Assembly (NCBI GenBank): GCA_905250025.1
Contig: CAJNOJ010000140.1
Span: 1 to 64,000 of the forward strand
Source of the DNA: Adineta ricciae
Lineage: Eukaryota; Rotifera; Eurotatoria; Adinetida; Adinetidae
Reading direction: 5' to 3'
DNA length: 64,000 nt
The notes under the pieces were generated by a model. The model was not told the DNA's origin and did no database searches. It saw nothing but the letters and a program-made list of their open reading frames with translations. Of the stretch, positions 20,830-30,936 are shown piece by piece. Both the position numbers and the translations under genes were made by a program. Positions within the stretch are counted from its first letter, which is position 1; every line of letters begins with the position of its first letter.

Positions 20830-21618
20830 ATGATTTCATACAGTGTTTTCACGGTGCTTGTAGTCGCTGTGCAAGTTGCTCTCACCTTAATTTCTTGTAT
20901 TGTTTTGCTCATGTTGCCGATTAAAAGGTTGGTTCAACTAACACACTCATTATTTGGCTTCAAACAAATACACAATAATTCGAAAGAAATCATCGTTCTT
21001 GATATATGCGGCGACAAATATGAATTGTCTACAAAACTCTCAACTCGTTTACCATTAACTATAGTGTTGAGTATGTGTCTTATGTTACTTATGGTGATAC
21101 TTACCGATGGATGTATATTCTCCATGCGTTTGATCTATCCAAATGAGTTGTGCTCTGATGAATTTTCATATTGTTACATATTTCAAAGTCGTTTCTCGTT
21201 GTATAAAGTAGTCGACCAATTCGCATGTCAGCCGAGTGAACCTGTTATATCGTCGAATGTGTCGGCAAGCCACGCTCTTTGCTATGGTTTCATACTTCCT
21301 AATCAAACTACCATCGACGTTCTTAATCAATTAGGAATTTGCACCGGTATTCTATCCATTGTGAGAACTCTTTACCCATGTATCTATCGACTCGCTCGAC
21401 ATCGCATCGGAACAATCTGCTTGATTTTCGTGATCCTGGGAATACTTGCCACGGAAATTATTTTAATTATTCTGCAGTTTAACATATCATATGTGACATT
21501 GACTTTAGTGAGTCTAATACTACTCTTACTAACTACGATCATCTTGATACATTTCAAAAGGCGTAAAATACGCAGATCCTATCTATCTATATCGATAATC
21601 GATTTCAATAAATTCTAA
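20830..21618 (+). CDS. Multipass membrane protein of unknown function
   Basis: A single-exon frame of 262 aa with about five hydrophobic segments. They are VFTVLVVAVQVALTLISCIV, LPLTIVLSMCLMLLMVILTDG, a weaker one near IGTICLIF, VILGILATEIILIILQF, and VTLTLVSLILLLLTTIILI. Between the second and third lies an extracellular-looking loop with paired Cys (LCSDEFSYCYIF, FACQPSE, ALCYGF) and N-glycosylation sites (SNVS, PNQT). The C-terminus is basic (HFKRRKIRRS). The plan recalls tetraspan proteins but no family signature is visible. Confidence 0.7.
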   Translation: MISYSVFTVLVVAVQVALTLISCIVLLMLPIKRLVQLTHSLFGFKQIHNNSKEIIVLDICGDKYELSTKLSTRLPLTIVLSMCLMLLMVILTDGCIFSMRLIYPNELCSDEFSYCYIFQSRFSLYKVVDQFACQPSEPVISSNVSASHALCYGFILPNQTTIDVLNQLGICTGILSIVRTLYPCIYRLARHRIGTICLIFVILGILATEIILIILQFNISYVTLTLVSLILLLLTTIILIHFKRRKIRRSYLSISIIDFNKF

Positions 21619-22000
21619 TCAAAACTTTTACGTTAATATAATACATAAAAATAATGGTGAAGAATACCAATATGTCGTTTACTTCGCACGAATATAATTT
21701 ACTTTATTCTCCTTTTTGTAGATTGTGATGTATCTTTGAATATGATGAGTAAGAGGAAAGATAGAATTAAGTTTTGCATGATTGCTCATCGTGTGGGAAA
21801 TGCGTCACATAAAAAACATTGACGTCTATCGTTATCTATTGTTATTCATTTGAGACAGGATCGCAAGAGAGAGAAAAAACATCGTCATAGATGCATATAT
21901 ATATTAATGTAAACAATATCATACAAATCATTATCTTAGTTTGTAATTTTAAGATTTGTACAGTGTATATCTCTCGCAGTCAACTTCACAATTCAATACT
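21619..22000. other. Intergenic region
   Basis: No coding signal; presumed promoter of the EF-hand-repeat gene at the right end. Confidence 0.4.
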
Positions 22001-23495
22001 ATGAGTAACTTACGTGTGACAACTTGACGATGCACTTATCATATTCTGTTTGCATAGGTTTCATCGTAAAACATATAGAGAAAAAAATCGGAGTCGACCT
22101 CAATAACGATGGTGTGATAGGATCAAGTAAGAATAAAACCAACGCCTATGTAAATATGATAAATTGTCATTTTGATTTGTTTTTCAAAAAGCACGCCACC
22201 ATGTACACGTTAGTGGCTACTACGCGCCAGATCATAGAGGTGAAACGTTAGTGGATAAACTAGAGAGAAAAACGCACGTTGACATCAATGGGGATGGACA
22301 TATAGGTAAACAGCATTTCAATCAATCTGGTGGTCAAGGTTTATTAAATGAATTGGAAAAAGCGACAAATATTGATTTAAACGGAGATGGTAGAATTGGA
22401 AATGGCCCTAATTATCGTTCCAATCATTCACATTATCGTAGTCCTCCACCTCCCCATTTCAATCAAGCTGGCAGCAATAGTATGATCAGTGAATTGGAGA
22501 GAGCAACAAATATCGATTTGAATCATGATGGAGTCATCGGTGGTCCGTCTCGTCCACCTCCGTTTAATCCTTATCATGGTCCTCCACCAAATTTCAATTC
22601 TGCCAATGGTAACAGCATGATAAACGAACTGGAAAAAGCAACGAACATTGATCTTAATCACGACGGGCGGATCGGTGGTGGACCTAACTACCCTCCAAAT
22701 TACCCGCCATTTGGTGGTCCACCGCCGCCTCCAAGCTACGGTCAACCTGGCGGCGGTGGTAGCATGATCAATGAACTGGAAAGAGCTACAAACATAGATC
22801 TCAATGGCGACGGTAGAATTGGTGGCGGTCCATCATATCCTCCTCCAAACTTTCCTCCATACGGTGGTCCTCCGTATAATGGTCCACCTCCTCCTAATTT
22901 TAATCAGTATGGAGGCAACAGCATGATAAACGAACTGGAAAAAGCAACGAACATTGATCTTAATCACGACGGACGCATCGGTGGTGGACCTAGCTACCCT
23001 CCAAATTATCCGCCATTTGGTGGTCCACCGCCGCCTCCAAGCTACGGTCAACCTGGTGGCGGTAGTAGCATGATCAGTGAACTGGAAAGAGCTACAAACA
23101 TAGATCTCAACGGCGATGGTAGAATTGGTGGTGGTCCATCATATCCTCCTTCAAACTTTCCTCCATACGGTGGTCCTCCGTATAATGGTCCACCTCCTCC
23201 TCCTCCTAATTTCAATCAATATGGCGGTAATAGCATGATCAATGAACTGGAAAGAGCTACAAACATAGACCTCAACGGCGACGGTAGAATTGGTGGTGGT
23301 CCATCATATCCTCCTCCGAACTTTCCTCCATACGGTGGTCCTCCGTATAATGGTCCACCTCCTCCTAATTTCAATCAGCATGGAGGCAACAGTATGATCA
23401 ATGAATTGGAGAGAGCAACAAATATTGATCTTAATGGCGATGGCAGAATTGGTGGTCCTCCCAATAATTTTCCCAATTATAACCAGTATCGCTAG
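22001..23495 (+). CDS. Tandem-repeat protein: ten EF-hand-like calcium loops separated by proline-rich linkers
   Basis: Exons 22001-22013 (a 13-nt first coding exon), 22058-22126 and 22192-23495 join in phase (461 aa). The unit is a helix-like NELERATN, then a calcium-loop consensus DLNGDGRIGG, then a Pro/Gly/Asn/Tyr linker such as PPNFPPYGGPPYNGPPPP. Ten loops are present: VDLNNDGVIG and VDINGDGHIG first, then eight IDLNxDGxIG. D-x-N-x-DG-x-IG matches positions 1-9 of an EF-hand or dockerin loop (Asp, Asn, Asp, Gly, Ile), but the acidic position 12 is not seen and the second helix is replaced by Pro-rich linker. There is no signal peptide. The DNA repeats of the later units are near-identical, so the array is recently amplified and copy number may vary. 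Confidence 0.8.
22480..23470. repeat. Coding tandem repeat (about 105-180 bp units) in the EF-hand-like gene
   Basis: Successive units share long near-identical stretches, notably those around 22610-22740 versus 22915-23050 and 22745-22920 versus 23060-23220 and 23225-23400. Two unit types (NHDGR and NGDGR) alternate in the middle of the array, as expected if a two-unit block was duplicated. Confidence 0.8.
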
Positions 23496-23824
23496 AAACT
23501 CGGCAAATAATATGATATCAATCTCTAATTCCTTTTTGTAGATTTTTTTTAACAAAGTTGCAATACATTATGTAAATAATCTTAGTCTACAAGTCATAGA
23601 AATAACTTAGACGAATCGGGTGTATTTTATACAGGTACTATTGGTATTGAATAGTTCAAAACAATTTTACTAACAGTACTAATCAGTTAGATTGCACAAG
23701 TTCAGAGATAGTATAATTCAATATGAGTCACGCCATGAAAGTCGTATTGTTCGTATGGAAAGATCTTTGTAAGTATAAGAAAAGACAATAGATAATATAG
23801 GGTTTATCAAAAACGAGTGTCCAT
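23496..23824. other. Intergenic region between convergent genes
   Basis: 3' flanks of two converging genes. No other gene recognised. Confidence 0.5.
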
Positions 23825-24510
23825 TCATGCTCTTGTAGCCATTTCTATGTCGTTCTTACTGGTGAATTGTAGTTTATTTTTCATTTGCTCTTTCACATTG
23901 CGAAGCCGAGCTACACAGCTTGACAATAAAGCCCGACAATGGCAATGGCAGCACTTGCAACCCAGCACTAAGTAAAGCATACACAACGCAACCAAAATTA
24001 AAATAAATAGACCAGCAAAAGAGAACGCAATGCTCAGGTGTACCAAATTTGTGTTGTTATTTGGGAGTTCCATCAGAAGAAGAATGACATTATCCAACTG
24101 GTAAAAACACTTGTACGCATTATTTATCTACATCATCAAAGACAAACCATTTCATGTGATCTTTTTACCATAATTCATATTTCATGTACCTGTGTTTGTT
24201 GATGCTGTTCAGATCTATCTATGCTCGAGGTAGTAGATATTATATAAGTGCCATTTGCAATTGGATACGTTGCTTGAAAAAACTCATTGTAGCATGTGTA
24301 ATATTTACACGACCCATCACTACAATCTTCGCACTGATGAGATTGTACAGTATAATTCAATAGTAGACAAGTTGTTGGAGTGTACATATTCATTGTCTTT
24401 TTATAATTAGCGTACCTCGATGCTGAGATGGAACCCCATATTATCGAAGGAATAAACAAAAAGCAACAGCAATAACCGAAGAATGATAAGTCGCTGTCCA
24501 TGTATTTCAC
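23825..24510 (-). CDS. Small two-TM membrane protein with Cys-rich loop
   Basis: Exons (minus) 24510-24190 and 24097-23825 join in phase 0 across a 92-nt intron (197 aa). TM1 is near the N-terminus (LSFFGYCCCFLFIPSIIWGSI). A loop of about 75 residues has six Cys (TTCLLL, HQCEDCSDGSCKYYTC) and glycosylation sites (LNYT, NGTY). TM2 is LVHLSIAFSFAGLFILILVALCMLYLVLG, followed by palmitoylation-prone CKCCHCHC and a basic tail. The plan fits a hairpin with an extracellular disulfide loop. Family unknown. Confidence 0.7.
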
Positions 24511-24988
24511 AATGTCGATATCTTATATTTTCTACACCTGTTTTAGTATTTATACCCTACTATGCTCATCCAACCATCGCATGTTGGTATTTTCTCGGCT
24601 AAAAGTGACTTCCTCATAAAAGGACAGCACGCCCCTTTTTATGCTAGCTTTTGTAACTTATGAGAAACACTAAGAAAGAGAACGTCATCAATGCATGCGT
24701 AAACTGAGAAAGTTTTGCTCTACAATGAATCATTAAAAAAAACCAACATAGGCAATGAAGCGTACTCGACACGAAATCGCGAATGATGTCATTATCATTT
24801 TAAAACAACAATCCATTTATGCAATTTTCTTTCGTACTTTCCGTTGCCGGTCAAGACTCATTAGAATCTTCCACATATGTGTATAACATGCTTATTAAGA
24901 GTCATTGTAAATATTATACGAATTTTTTGTTAAAAAAGCATGAGTGTACTTTTCTGAACATCGATAAAAACGCTATGAGGTAGACAGT
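24511..24988. other. Intergenic region left of the LINE insertion
   Basis: No gene recognised. It includes the probable promoter of the two-TM gene and ends at the LINE target-site duplication. Confidence 0.4.
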
Positions 24989-25006
24989 AGTATAGAAAAA
25001 ACTCAT
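24989..25006. repeat. Left target-site duplication of the LINE
   Basis: The 18-bp sequence AGTATAGAAAAAACTCAT here is repeated exactly at 30581-30598, directly after the poly(A) end of the element. Confidence 0.95.
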
Positions 25007-25078
25007 TCACGTCTAGTCGAACCTAGCGATCACACGTATATCTTCTTACATATATATCCATTTCTTTCTTCCTTCAGT

Positions 25079-25390
25079 ATCACGCGTTTAACGCGTGATC
25101 GTGGATCCTTTGTCCTCGTCCAATTTTCATCACCCCCAATTAAACCTAACGAATTTCATGATGAATCGTGTTAGAGGATGACATATATGTCATCCTCTAG
25201 TTAGCATCATGCGTCTCATTTTCTTGCGTTCTTCACATTTTCTTCTCGCATATGTTCACATATGTTTTCTGTTCTCTTTCCATATGTGAACATATGGCGA
25301 CACATGTTGGTCATTCTATGACGTCATCTGTGTTCATGACATCATCTGTTCTCATGACGTCATCCGCACGGCATCTTTTCATGACATCAT
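25079..25390 (+). promoter_or_regulatory. LINE 5' UTR promoter region: CRE-like sites and palindromes
   Basis: The UTR contains a 9-bp-arm palindrome (ATCACGCGT...ACGCGTGAT, 25079-25099), a perfect 28-bp palindrome (25172-25199) and a 16-bp inverted repeat with a 16-bp loop (25249-25264 and 25281-25296). After these come four ATGACRTCAT boxes at 25318, 25336, 25354 and 25381, spaced 18, 18 and 27 bp. TGACGTCA is the CREB/ATF consensus. APE-type LINEs carry internal promoters in this position; a transcriptional role here is inferred. Confidence 0.6.
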
Positions 25391-25426
25391 GTCATCTTTC
25401 TTTGTTCACTGTGATATTTAAGCCGG

Positions 25427-27328
25427 ATGTTTTTAGTAATAAATATCACTCTTCTACTCTTCAGTCACTGCTCCATCTCTTCGTCTCGGAGCTACACGCT
25501 CACAAATCGTCAACACTACTACCATCACAGTTCGAGACAAAGTGATTCCAATCACTATGTCAATCCATCGAGCAGTCGATCTGCACAACCAAAACCCAAC
25601 AACGAAGATGCTCTCGAGCATTTTGATCGACAATCTAACATTCATTTTCATTATCGTCCTGATCATCAATCCAATTGTGCTCACGCACCAAGCGCTTCCA
25701 ACTTACGTCCCGCTGATTCACCCTCCCTTACTCGACGAACACGTGACGACTCGGATGACAACGATGGTTTTACAACAGTGTCCAAATCAAAAAAGCACAA
25801 GCCCATCAATTCTACCTCACACAACAACGACTTCATCAGCGACTCTAATCAACAAAGTCGTAACTATCAAAATCTTCATCTATCGGACTCTCCTGATCCG
25901 ACGTATTCCAATACGCCTCCCCAACAGCGCCACCACCACCGCTATCCAACTCGTTACCAGGTCAACCATGGAGTACAACAACGGTCCTCTGTAAACAACA
26001 CTGTCAACACCAATGATTCACATCAAGGGCCCCCACCACGCTACCAACAACAACAGTACTCCATCTCCACGTCTGCTACACGATATGCTCAAACTCGGTA
26101 CCCATTCTCGCCTTTCATTATTCGCTTTAACTCTGGTAGTATCAAAGAAAAACAGATAGCTGAAGAAATTGTCCAACATTTCAAGAACAACGACCAGTTT
26201 GATCTGCAGCTCACCAATGTTCGACTTTCTACAAAAAACTGTACCAACCAAGAATACGACTGCCTTATCTTTGCAAAAAATGCTGATTCTTTCTGTGCGC
26301 TATTCTCTCAATCGAAATGGCCACAAGCTATCGGTGGTGAACGTTTTACGTTTCTTACAACGCCGTCCTTCCCTGCTCAACTAGCTCTGGTAGTAAAAAA
26401 CGTTGATCTGCGAATCAATCTGTACGATTTTACAGAAGAATTAATGGACAAGTATGTCGGCATACACAAAGTTATTAGATTGAAAAACAAATTCCAAAAT
26501 GATATTAAATTGGTTAAGTTAGAACTATTGTCAACAACTCTACGTGAAGAATTACTTCGTGAGAGAAGAATCAAAGTTAATAGTATGGTCTTCGACATTG
26601 ATGAATATCTTAGCCCTGCTGATGTGTTAATCTGCTCGAAATGCTGTGGCATAGGACATTTCAAGAAGCAATGCAAAGAAACCAACGAAACTTGCAAAAC
26701 GTGCGGAGTCAGCTGTCCTGATCTTCGCCAACATGTCTGTTCTCAAGTGGTCAAATGTATCCATTGCGGTGAAGCTCACTTATCAAACTCTCGTCGCTGC
26801 CCTATAGTCAAGGACTTCCGAGCTGCACTTACAAAAAATATCCTACTGACAAATCGATCAACCAATACTTCAAGTTACAACTCAAACCTGAACCACGATC
26901 CAACTCATTACCCACTACTTCCTCCGCCACCACCGGGTACATCTTTCCCTGCTACATACCCTCCTGCACATCAAAAATTCGACGAGCTGCTATCTGGTAT
27001 CAACGAAATGAAAGGAATGCTGGGTGAATTATGTTCGAAGCAAAACGAGTTCGAGAACTTCATGAAGGACAAAATCAAGAAGGATGAACTGATCGCAAAT
27101 AAAATTGAACAGCTGATCGAGTCGGGCAAAGCCACGAAAGATTCCAATGACTACAACAGTAACATTATCGTTAAATTCGTACTTCCCACTCTAGACCTAA
27201 TCTCACAATTTTTATACCATGCAAACCTAAAATCGACAAACGATGTTGACCCTGATTTCAAATTGCAAATCGAATTGAAACGTAAAATAATTGATCGAAT
27301 TATCTCAGGTAAACAGTTTTCTTTATGA
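25427..27328 (+). CDS. LINE ORF1 protein with CCHC zinc knuckles
   Basis: 633 aa from ATG 25427. The N-terminal 230 residues are Ser/Asn/His/Gln-rich and disordered. The middle part (about 230-400) has the spacing of an RNA-binding-like fold (FIIRFNSG..., VVKNVDLRINLYDFTEELMDKY). The C-terminal third has CCHC-type knuckles at about 403-458: CSKCCGIGHFKKQC, CKTCGVSCPDLRQHVC and CIHCGEAHLSNSRRC. A proline-rich stretch (PLLPPPPPGTSFPATYPP) and a coiled-coil-like tail follow. ORF1 proteins bind the element RNA and chaperone its reverse transcription. The stop codon TGA overlaps the ORF2 start as ATGA. Confidence 0.9.
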   Translation: MFLVINITLLLFSHCSISSSRSYTLTNRQHYYHHSSRQSDSNHYVNPSSSRSAQPKPNNEDALEHFDRQSNIHFHYRPDHQSNCAHAPSASNLRPADSPSLTRRTRDDSDDNDGFTTVSKSKKHKPINSTSHNNDFISDSNQQSRNYQNLHLSDSPDPTYSNTPPQQRHHHRYPTRYQVNHGVQQRSSVNNTVNTNDSHQGPPPRYQQQQYSISTSATRYAQTRYPFSPFIIRFNSGSIKEKQIAEEIVQHFKNNDQFDLQLTNVRLSTKNCTNQEYDCLIFAKNADSFCALFSQSKWPQAIGGERFTFLTTPSFPAQLALVVKNVDLRINLYDFTEELMDKYVGIHKVIRLKNKFQNDIKLVKLELLSTTLREELLRERRIKVNSMVFDIDEYLSPADVLICSKCCGIGHFKKQCKETNETCKTCGVSCPDLRQHVCSQVVKCIHCGEAHLSNSRRCPIVKDFRAALTKNILLTNRSTNTSSYNSNLNHDPTHYPLLPPPPPGTSFPATYPPAHQKFDELLSGINEMKGMLGELCSKQNEFENFMKDKIKKDELIANKIEQLIESGKATKDSNDYNSNIIVKFVLPTLDLISQFLYHANLKSTNDVDPDFKLQIELKRKIIDRIISGKQFSL

Positions 27329-30300
27329 GACTTTCACCAAATGCACGTTCGTTTTCTCCCTGTTCCTCTTCTTCTTCTCCTTCCTCTTCCCTTTTCGGTT
27401 CTACTTTTCGTGACAATTTTTTGTGTAATGCCCAAATGTGTCTTTCTCCATTTGACTACTCTCTATTGTGTGAAATTCTCTTCGAATGGGAAAGTTCTTC
27501 TCTTCTCTCTAATCTCTTTCTAAAGTGGGAAAAGCACAGGATTTCAGATATTTCGTCTACGTCCAACTCGATTTCGATTCTCTCGTTCAATGTTAGAGGC
27601 TTCGACCTTCGCCAGCAGGAAGTTACCCTATTATGTAACTCTTTTCGCTTCGACATAATGATTCTACTTGAAACCGGCCCTTTCGATAAGACTTTTTGTA
27701 ATGAAACCTTCTCAAATTATAAAAACTTTTTCCAGGAAGGAGAAAACTCTCACGGTGGTTGTTTAGTTCTTGTTCGCAATTTTCTAAAATGCATCAGAAT
27801 AGTTTGCGACGTTCCGAATGTATGTGCGATTGACATCATAGACGATAGCAAGGAAAACAGCGCCTTAAGAATTGTAGGTGTTTACGCATCGGACAGTAGG
27901 ACCTGGTCCTGGGACGACTTGTCCCCATTAATTACCTCGAACTGCGCTCTCTTCGGTGACTTCAATGTTGATCTTAACCAGGATAAAACAAATGGTGAAA
28001 TTCTCCTATCGTGGGCCGACAATCACGCACTATCTCCCTTTCTTCCAGAATCCTATACCTCTCTTCGTTCTCATCGAACGATCGATTATGCTATCTCATC
28101 AGGTTTTTCTGTCGACATTCAAACATACGAACTAGGTACGTCTAGCGATCATAAACCGATCATTTGCCATGTTCCACACATTTTTGAAGAAATTGCCTAT
28201 GGCAAGAATGTTCATTGGAAAGTATTTCAATGTTTCACTTCCTACGTCTTCTCCTTTTGGGAAAGACAATGGAATCTTAACCAACTAGACGCCATCTACA
28301 ACGATTATACCACATTTCTCAACCTTCTCACTGCGCGTTGCACAACTCTGTTCCCTTTGGAAAAATATAGAATTGCAATTTCACCAGTGCTAAGATCATA
28401 TATGTCTCTCACGAGAGCTCTGTCTTTCAAAGCTCGGAAAAGTGGAGATTTGTCTCTACATAATACGGTCAAAGTGAGAAGGAAAACCGCTAGAGCCGAG
28501 TTGAGAGCGTTTCTCTCTAAAAGATTCTCAAACGCAATTGCATCACGAAACAGTTCTTCTCGTTCGATCTCTTTCTGGTCTAAGACCAAGAGGCATATGA
28601 AATCTTCAGATTCCTCGCTACATGGATTTATAAATCCTAGTAACCAAGAAGTGGTTAAGGATTCGCAACTAATGTGTGAGCTTGCAGCCGACTATTATGA
28701 GAACTTATTTCAAGAGCCTGAAGTAATTCATCCTCATCCATACACAGACAGTCCCCCTGCACCTGACTGGGACAACGAGGATGAAATGATACCTTTGAGC
28801 AATTTTAACGAGTTAGTAGAAATCATTCACTCATGCAAGAAAAAGAAATCTCTTGACCCGAATGGCCTCTCGAGTCACATGTTTCGCTTTCTTCCCTCAA
28901 TGTATTGGTCACTGTTGCTTAAAATCTTCAACAATTCTTTCTCGAACAGTTCTTTTCCCTCGAAATGGAAAGACTCTCGTGTTCTATTACTCGCTAAAAA
29001 AGATCACATATGTAGTCCAGATGCGACACGCCCAATTTCACTCATCGACTGTTTTCTCAAAGTGAATGAAAAGATCTTCCTTACAAGATTTAATGATGTC
29101 CTTACTAGACGTGGTCTTCTTCCGGACTCTCAATCAGGTTTTCGTTCACAATTTCGCTTGCAAACGAGAGTTCTGCTCTTTTTCGACCAAATACTCAGCC
29201 TAATGTCAAACGGATGTCCAGTCACATCTGTTTTTGTCGATTTCAAGAGTGCATTCGACGCTCTATGGTACGATGGCTGTATAGGCAAATTGAAAAAGCT
29301 AGGCATCCCAAAAAACTACCGGGAATGGATTAACACTTGGCTAAGAAACAGACGCGCATTTGTTGAAATTGGTGGTAAACGTTCAAGGTGGTTTCACATA
29401 TTTAGAGGGGGCCCGCAAGGGTCCTGCTTTACGCCGACCCTTTTCATCTGTTATCACTCCGATATGAGTGAGTATCTAAGTTCTTGCTTAAGCTTTATGT
29501 TCGCTGATGACCTCGCCGCCGTTCTGGCCGGCTCCATTGGAATGAAATATTCAAACCAATGTCTAGATCTTGAAAAGAAACTCAAACTTTTCTTTGATGA
29601 TCTCGAATTTTACTCTATCTTGTCGGTTCAACCACTGAATTACAACAAGACTCAGGCGATTTTTTCAGCGAGAGCCGTTGGTAATCCAAAATTCAACTTG
29701 AGTTGCGGTGAACATCCAATTATCTGGGTAAAGCAGTTTAAGTATCTGGGGTACGTCGTTACACCCAAAATCGGATTCGGTCCTCTGATTGAAAAATGTA
29801 CACTCAAGATCAGACAGAGAGTTGCGCTTATCAACTCATTTCGATTGTTTGGTCGATCGTCATCTAAGCTACGTCGTACTCTTTTCTTCGCATATGTCTA
29901 TCCGTTGTTCGTTTCGCTATTTCCTGTTTATCCATTGTTCACTCCGAATCAGCAACAAGACTTAAACCATTTCTACTTCGTCTGCCTTAGAAGGATCTAT
30001 CACTGTCTGCATTTCAGCAACGAATTCGTATCCTATGCGCTAAACGAAAAGTCACTCGAGGATCGTTGTAGGACTTACTGGGAAAAATATTTTATCGCAC
30101 TCTCGAGTACAACTGATGGCAGGCTCATCTTTGAACAAGCTAACCTAAATTTTTTTCGAGAGTCGTGGTTAGGCAGATATTATCCCGTTAAGGGGGTTCA
30201 TAGAACCAAGCGATTCAGTAGTCATACTAGCTTACTCGAAAAATGTGCTGCGTGGTGTGCGAGCATACCGGAGAATGACTCTGTTATCGAATATGACATA

Positions 30301-30342
30301 GACGAGGTGTGGACTCTTGCTGCTTTTCCTGAAACCTTCTGA
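27325..30342 (+). CDS. LINE ORF2 protein: APE endonuclease and reverse transcriptase
   Basis: 1005 aa from the ATG at 27325, which overlaps the ORF1 stop. The endonuclease spans about residues 84-285 with the APE set SILSFNVRG, MILLETGPF, VGVYASD, LFGDFNVDL, RTIDYAI and SDHKPI. The reverse transcriptase follows (about 500-800) with KKKSLDPNGLSSHMF, RPISLIDCFLK, SGFRSQFRLQTRV, VFVDFKSAFDALW (first catalytic Asp), GGPQGSCFTPTLF and the FADD box (near 725). The C-terminal part resembles the usual thumb region; no RNase H domain is seen. The enzyme nicks target DNA and primes cDNA synthesis at the nick. No internal stops, so it appears functional. Confidence 0.95.
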   Translation: MRLSPNARSFSPCSSSSSPSSSLFGSTFRDNFLCNAQMCLSPFDYSLLCEILFEWESSSLLSNLFLKWEKHRISDISSTSNSISILSFNVRGFDLRQQEVTLLCNSFRFDIMILLETGPFDKTFCNETFSNYKNFFQEGENSHGGCLVLVRNFLKCIRIVCDVPNVCAIDIIDDSKENSALRIVGVYASDSRTWSWDDLSPLITSNCALFGDFNVDLNQDKTNGEILLSWADNHALSPFLPESYTSLRSHRTIDYAISSGFSVDIQTYELGTSSDHKPIICHVPHIFEEIAYGKNVHWKVFQCFTSYVFSFWERQWNLNQLDAIYNDYTTFLNLLTARCTTLFPLEKYRIAISPVLRSYMSLTRALSFKARKSGDLSLHNTVKVRRKTARAELRAFLSKRFSNAIASRNSSSRSISFWSKTKRHMKSSDSSLHGFINPSNQEVVKDSQLMCELAADYYENLFQEPEVIHPHPYTDSPPAPDWDNEDEMIPLSNFNELVEIIHSCKKKKSLDPNGLSSHMFRFLPSMYWSLLLKIFNNSFSNSSFPSKWKDSRVLLLAKKDHICSPDATRPISLIDCFLKVNEKIFLTRFNDVLTRRGLLPDSQSGFRSQFRLQTRVLLFFDQILSLMSNGCPVTSVFVDFKSAFDALWYDGCIGKLKKLGIPKNYREWINTWLRNRRAFVEIGGKRSRWFHIFRGGPQGSCFTPTLFICYHSDMSEYLSSCLSFMFADDLAAVLAGSIGMKYSNQCLDLEKKLKLFFDDLEFYSILSVQPLNYNKTQAIFSARAVGNPKFNLSCGEHPIIWVKQFKYLGYVVTPKIGFGPLIEKCTLKIRQRVALINSFRLFGRSSSKLRRTLFFAYVYPLFVSLFPVYPLFTPNQQQDLNHFYFVCLRRIYHCLHFSNEFVSYALNEKSLEDRCRTYWEKYFIALSSTTDGRLIFEQANLNFFRESWLGRYYPVKGVHRTKRFSSHTSLLEKCAAWCASIPENDSVIEYDIDEVWTLAAFPETF

Positions 30343-30580
30343 CCACTCTCTTCTGCGGCCTATTATTCCTTTTTTTTTTTTCCTTTCTCTGGCTGTCTCT
30401 CTCTTTCTAATGCTTCTCTTCTTGTCTCTGTCACTGCTAATACTTTCGTCAATATGTAATCTCTTCTATTTTTGTCTACCTTTCTTCTACACGTAACATT
30501 CTCTCTTCTTTTCTAACCATGTACTGTTAGGGCCTCTTTGGCCAACATGTTAAGATGCCAAATAAAAATAAAAAAAAAAA

Positions 30581-30598
30581 AGTATAGAAAAAACTCAT
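30581..30598. repeat. Right target-site duplication of the LINE
   Basis: Exact 18-bp repeat of 24989-25006, directly following the A-run. Confidence 0.95.
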
Positions 30599-30936
30599 CA
30601 GCTTGCAGTTTGCATGTCGTCTTACTCAGTTAACTTGTGACCTTTAAAATAGAATCACACCTTGCTTGTCATTCTCTTGTCTATATGAGAAATCGATTAT
30701 AGCGGTGATCAAGCATCAAATTCTTATTATGTAACTAAAATATGGTCATTCTTTCACTCCGATGAAGTATCAGAATGTGACAGATGGACTCAATGAAACG
30801 ATACAAAAAAAAACTCATTTAAGTATATCTCTCTATTTTCGTCGGTATAAATATAATGACAATTTTTGTTGTGTTCTGTGCATCTGTTCAGAGCTGTATA
30901 TAAAAAGACAAGGTAAAATATTGCGATAGTCAAAGT
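30599..30936. other. Intergenic region
   Basis: AT-rich; presumed promoter of the PLAC8-like gene. The minus-strand frame at 30833-31015 overlaps that gene and is rejected. Confidence 0.4.

Larger units (their letters stand above)
25007..30580 (+). mobile_element. Full-length non-LTR retrotransposon (APE-type LINE), 5.57 kb
   Basis: The element has a 5' UTR (25007-25426), ORF1 (25427-27328), ORF2 (27325-30342), a 3' UTR and a terminal A-run (about 30568-30580), flanked by identical 18-bp target-site duplications. Both ORFs are intact and all catalytic motifs seen are conserved, so the copy is young and possibly active. Apurinic-like endonuclease plus RT with a CCHC-bearing ORF1 places it among the APE-type clades (Jockey/CR1/I/R1-like); I cannot assign the clade by eye. 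Confidence 0.95.

Noticed and set aside
22428-23555. Minus-strand ORFs (Trp/Arg/Ile-rich repeats) opposite the EF-hand-like gene
   Set aside because: They are antisense images of the repetitive, proline-rich plus-strand exon and have low-complexity composition.
25454-28589. Several minus- and second-frame ORFs inside the LINE
   Set aside because: They overlap ORF1 and ORF2, whose domains and frames are clear; the alternative frames show no motifs.
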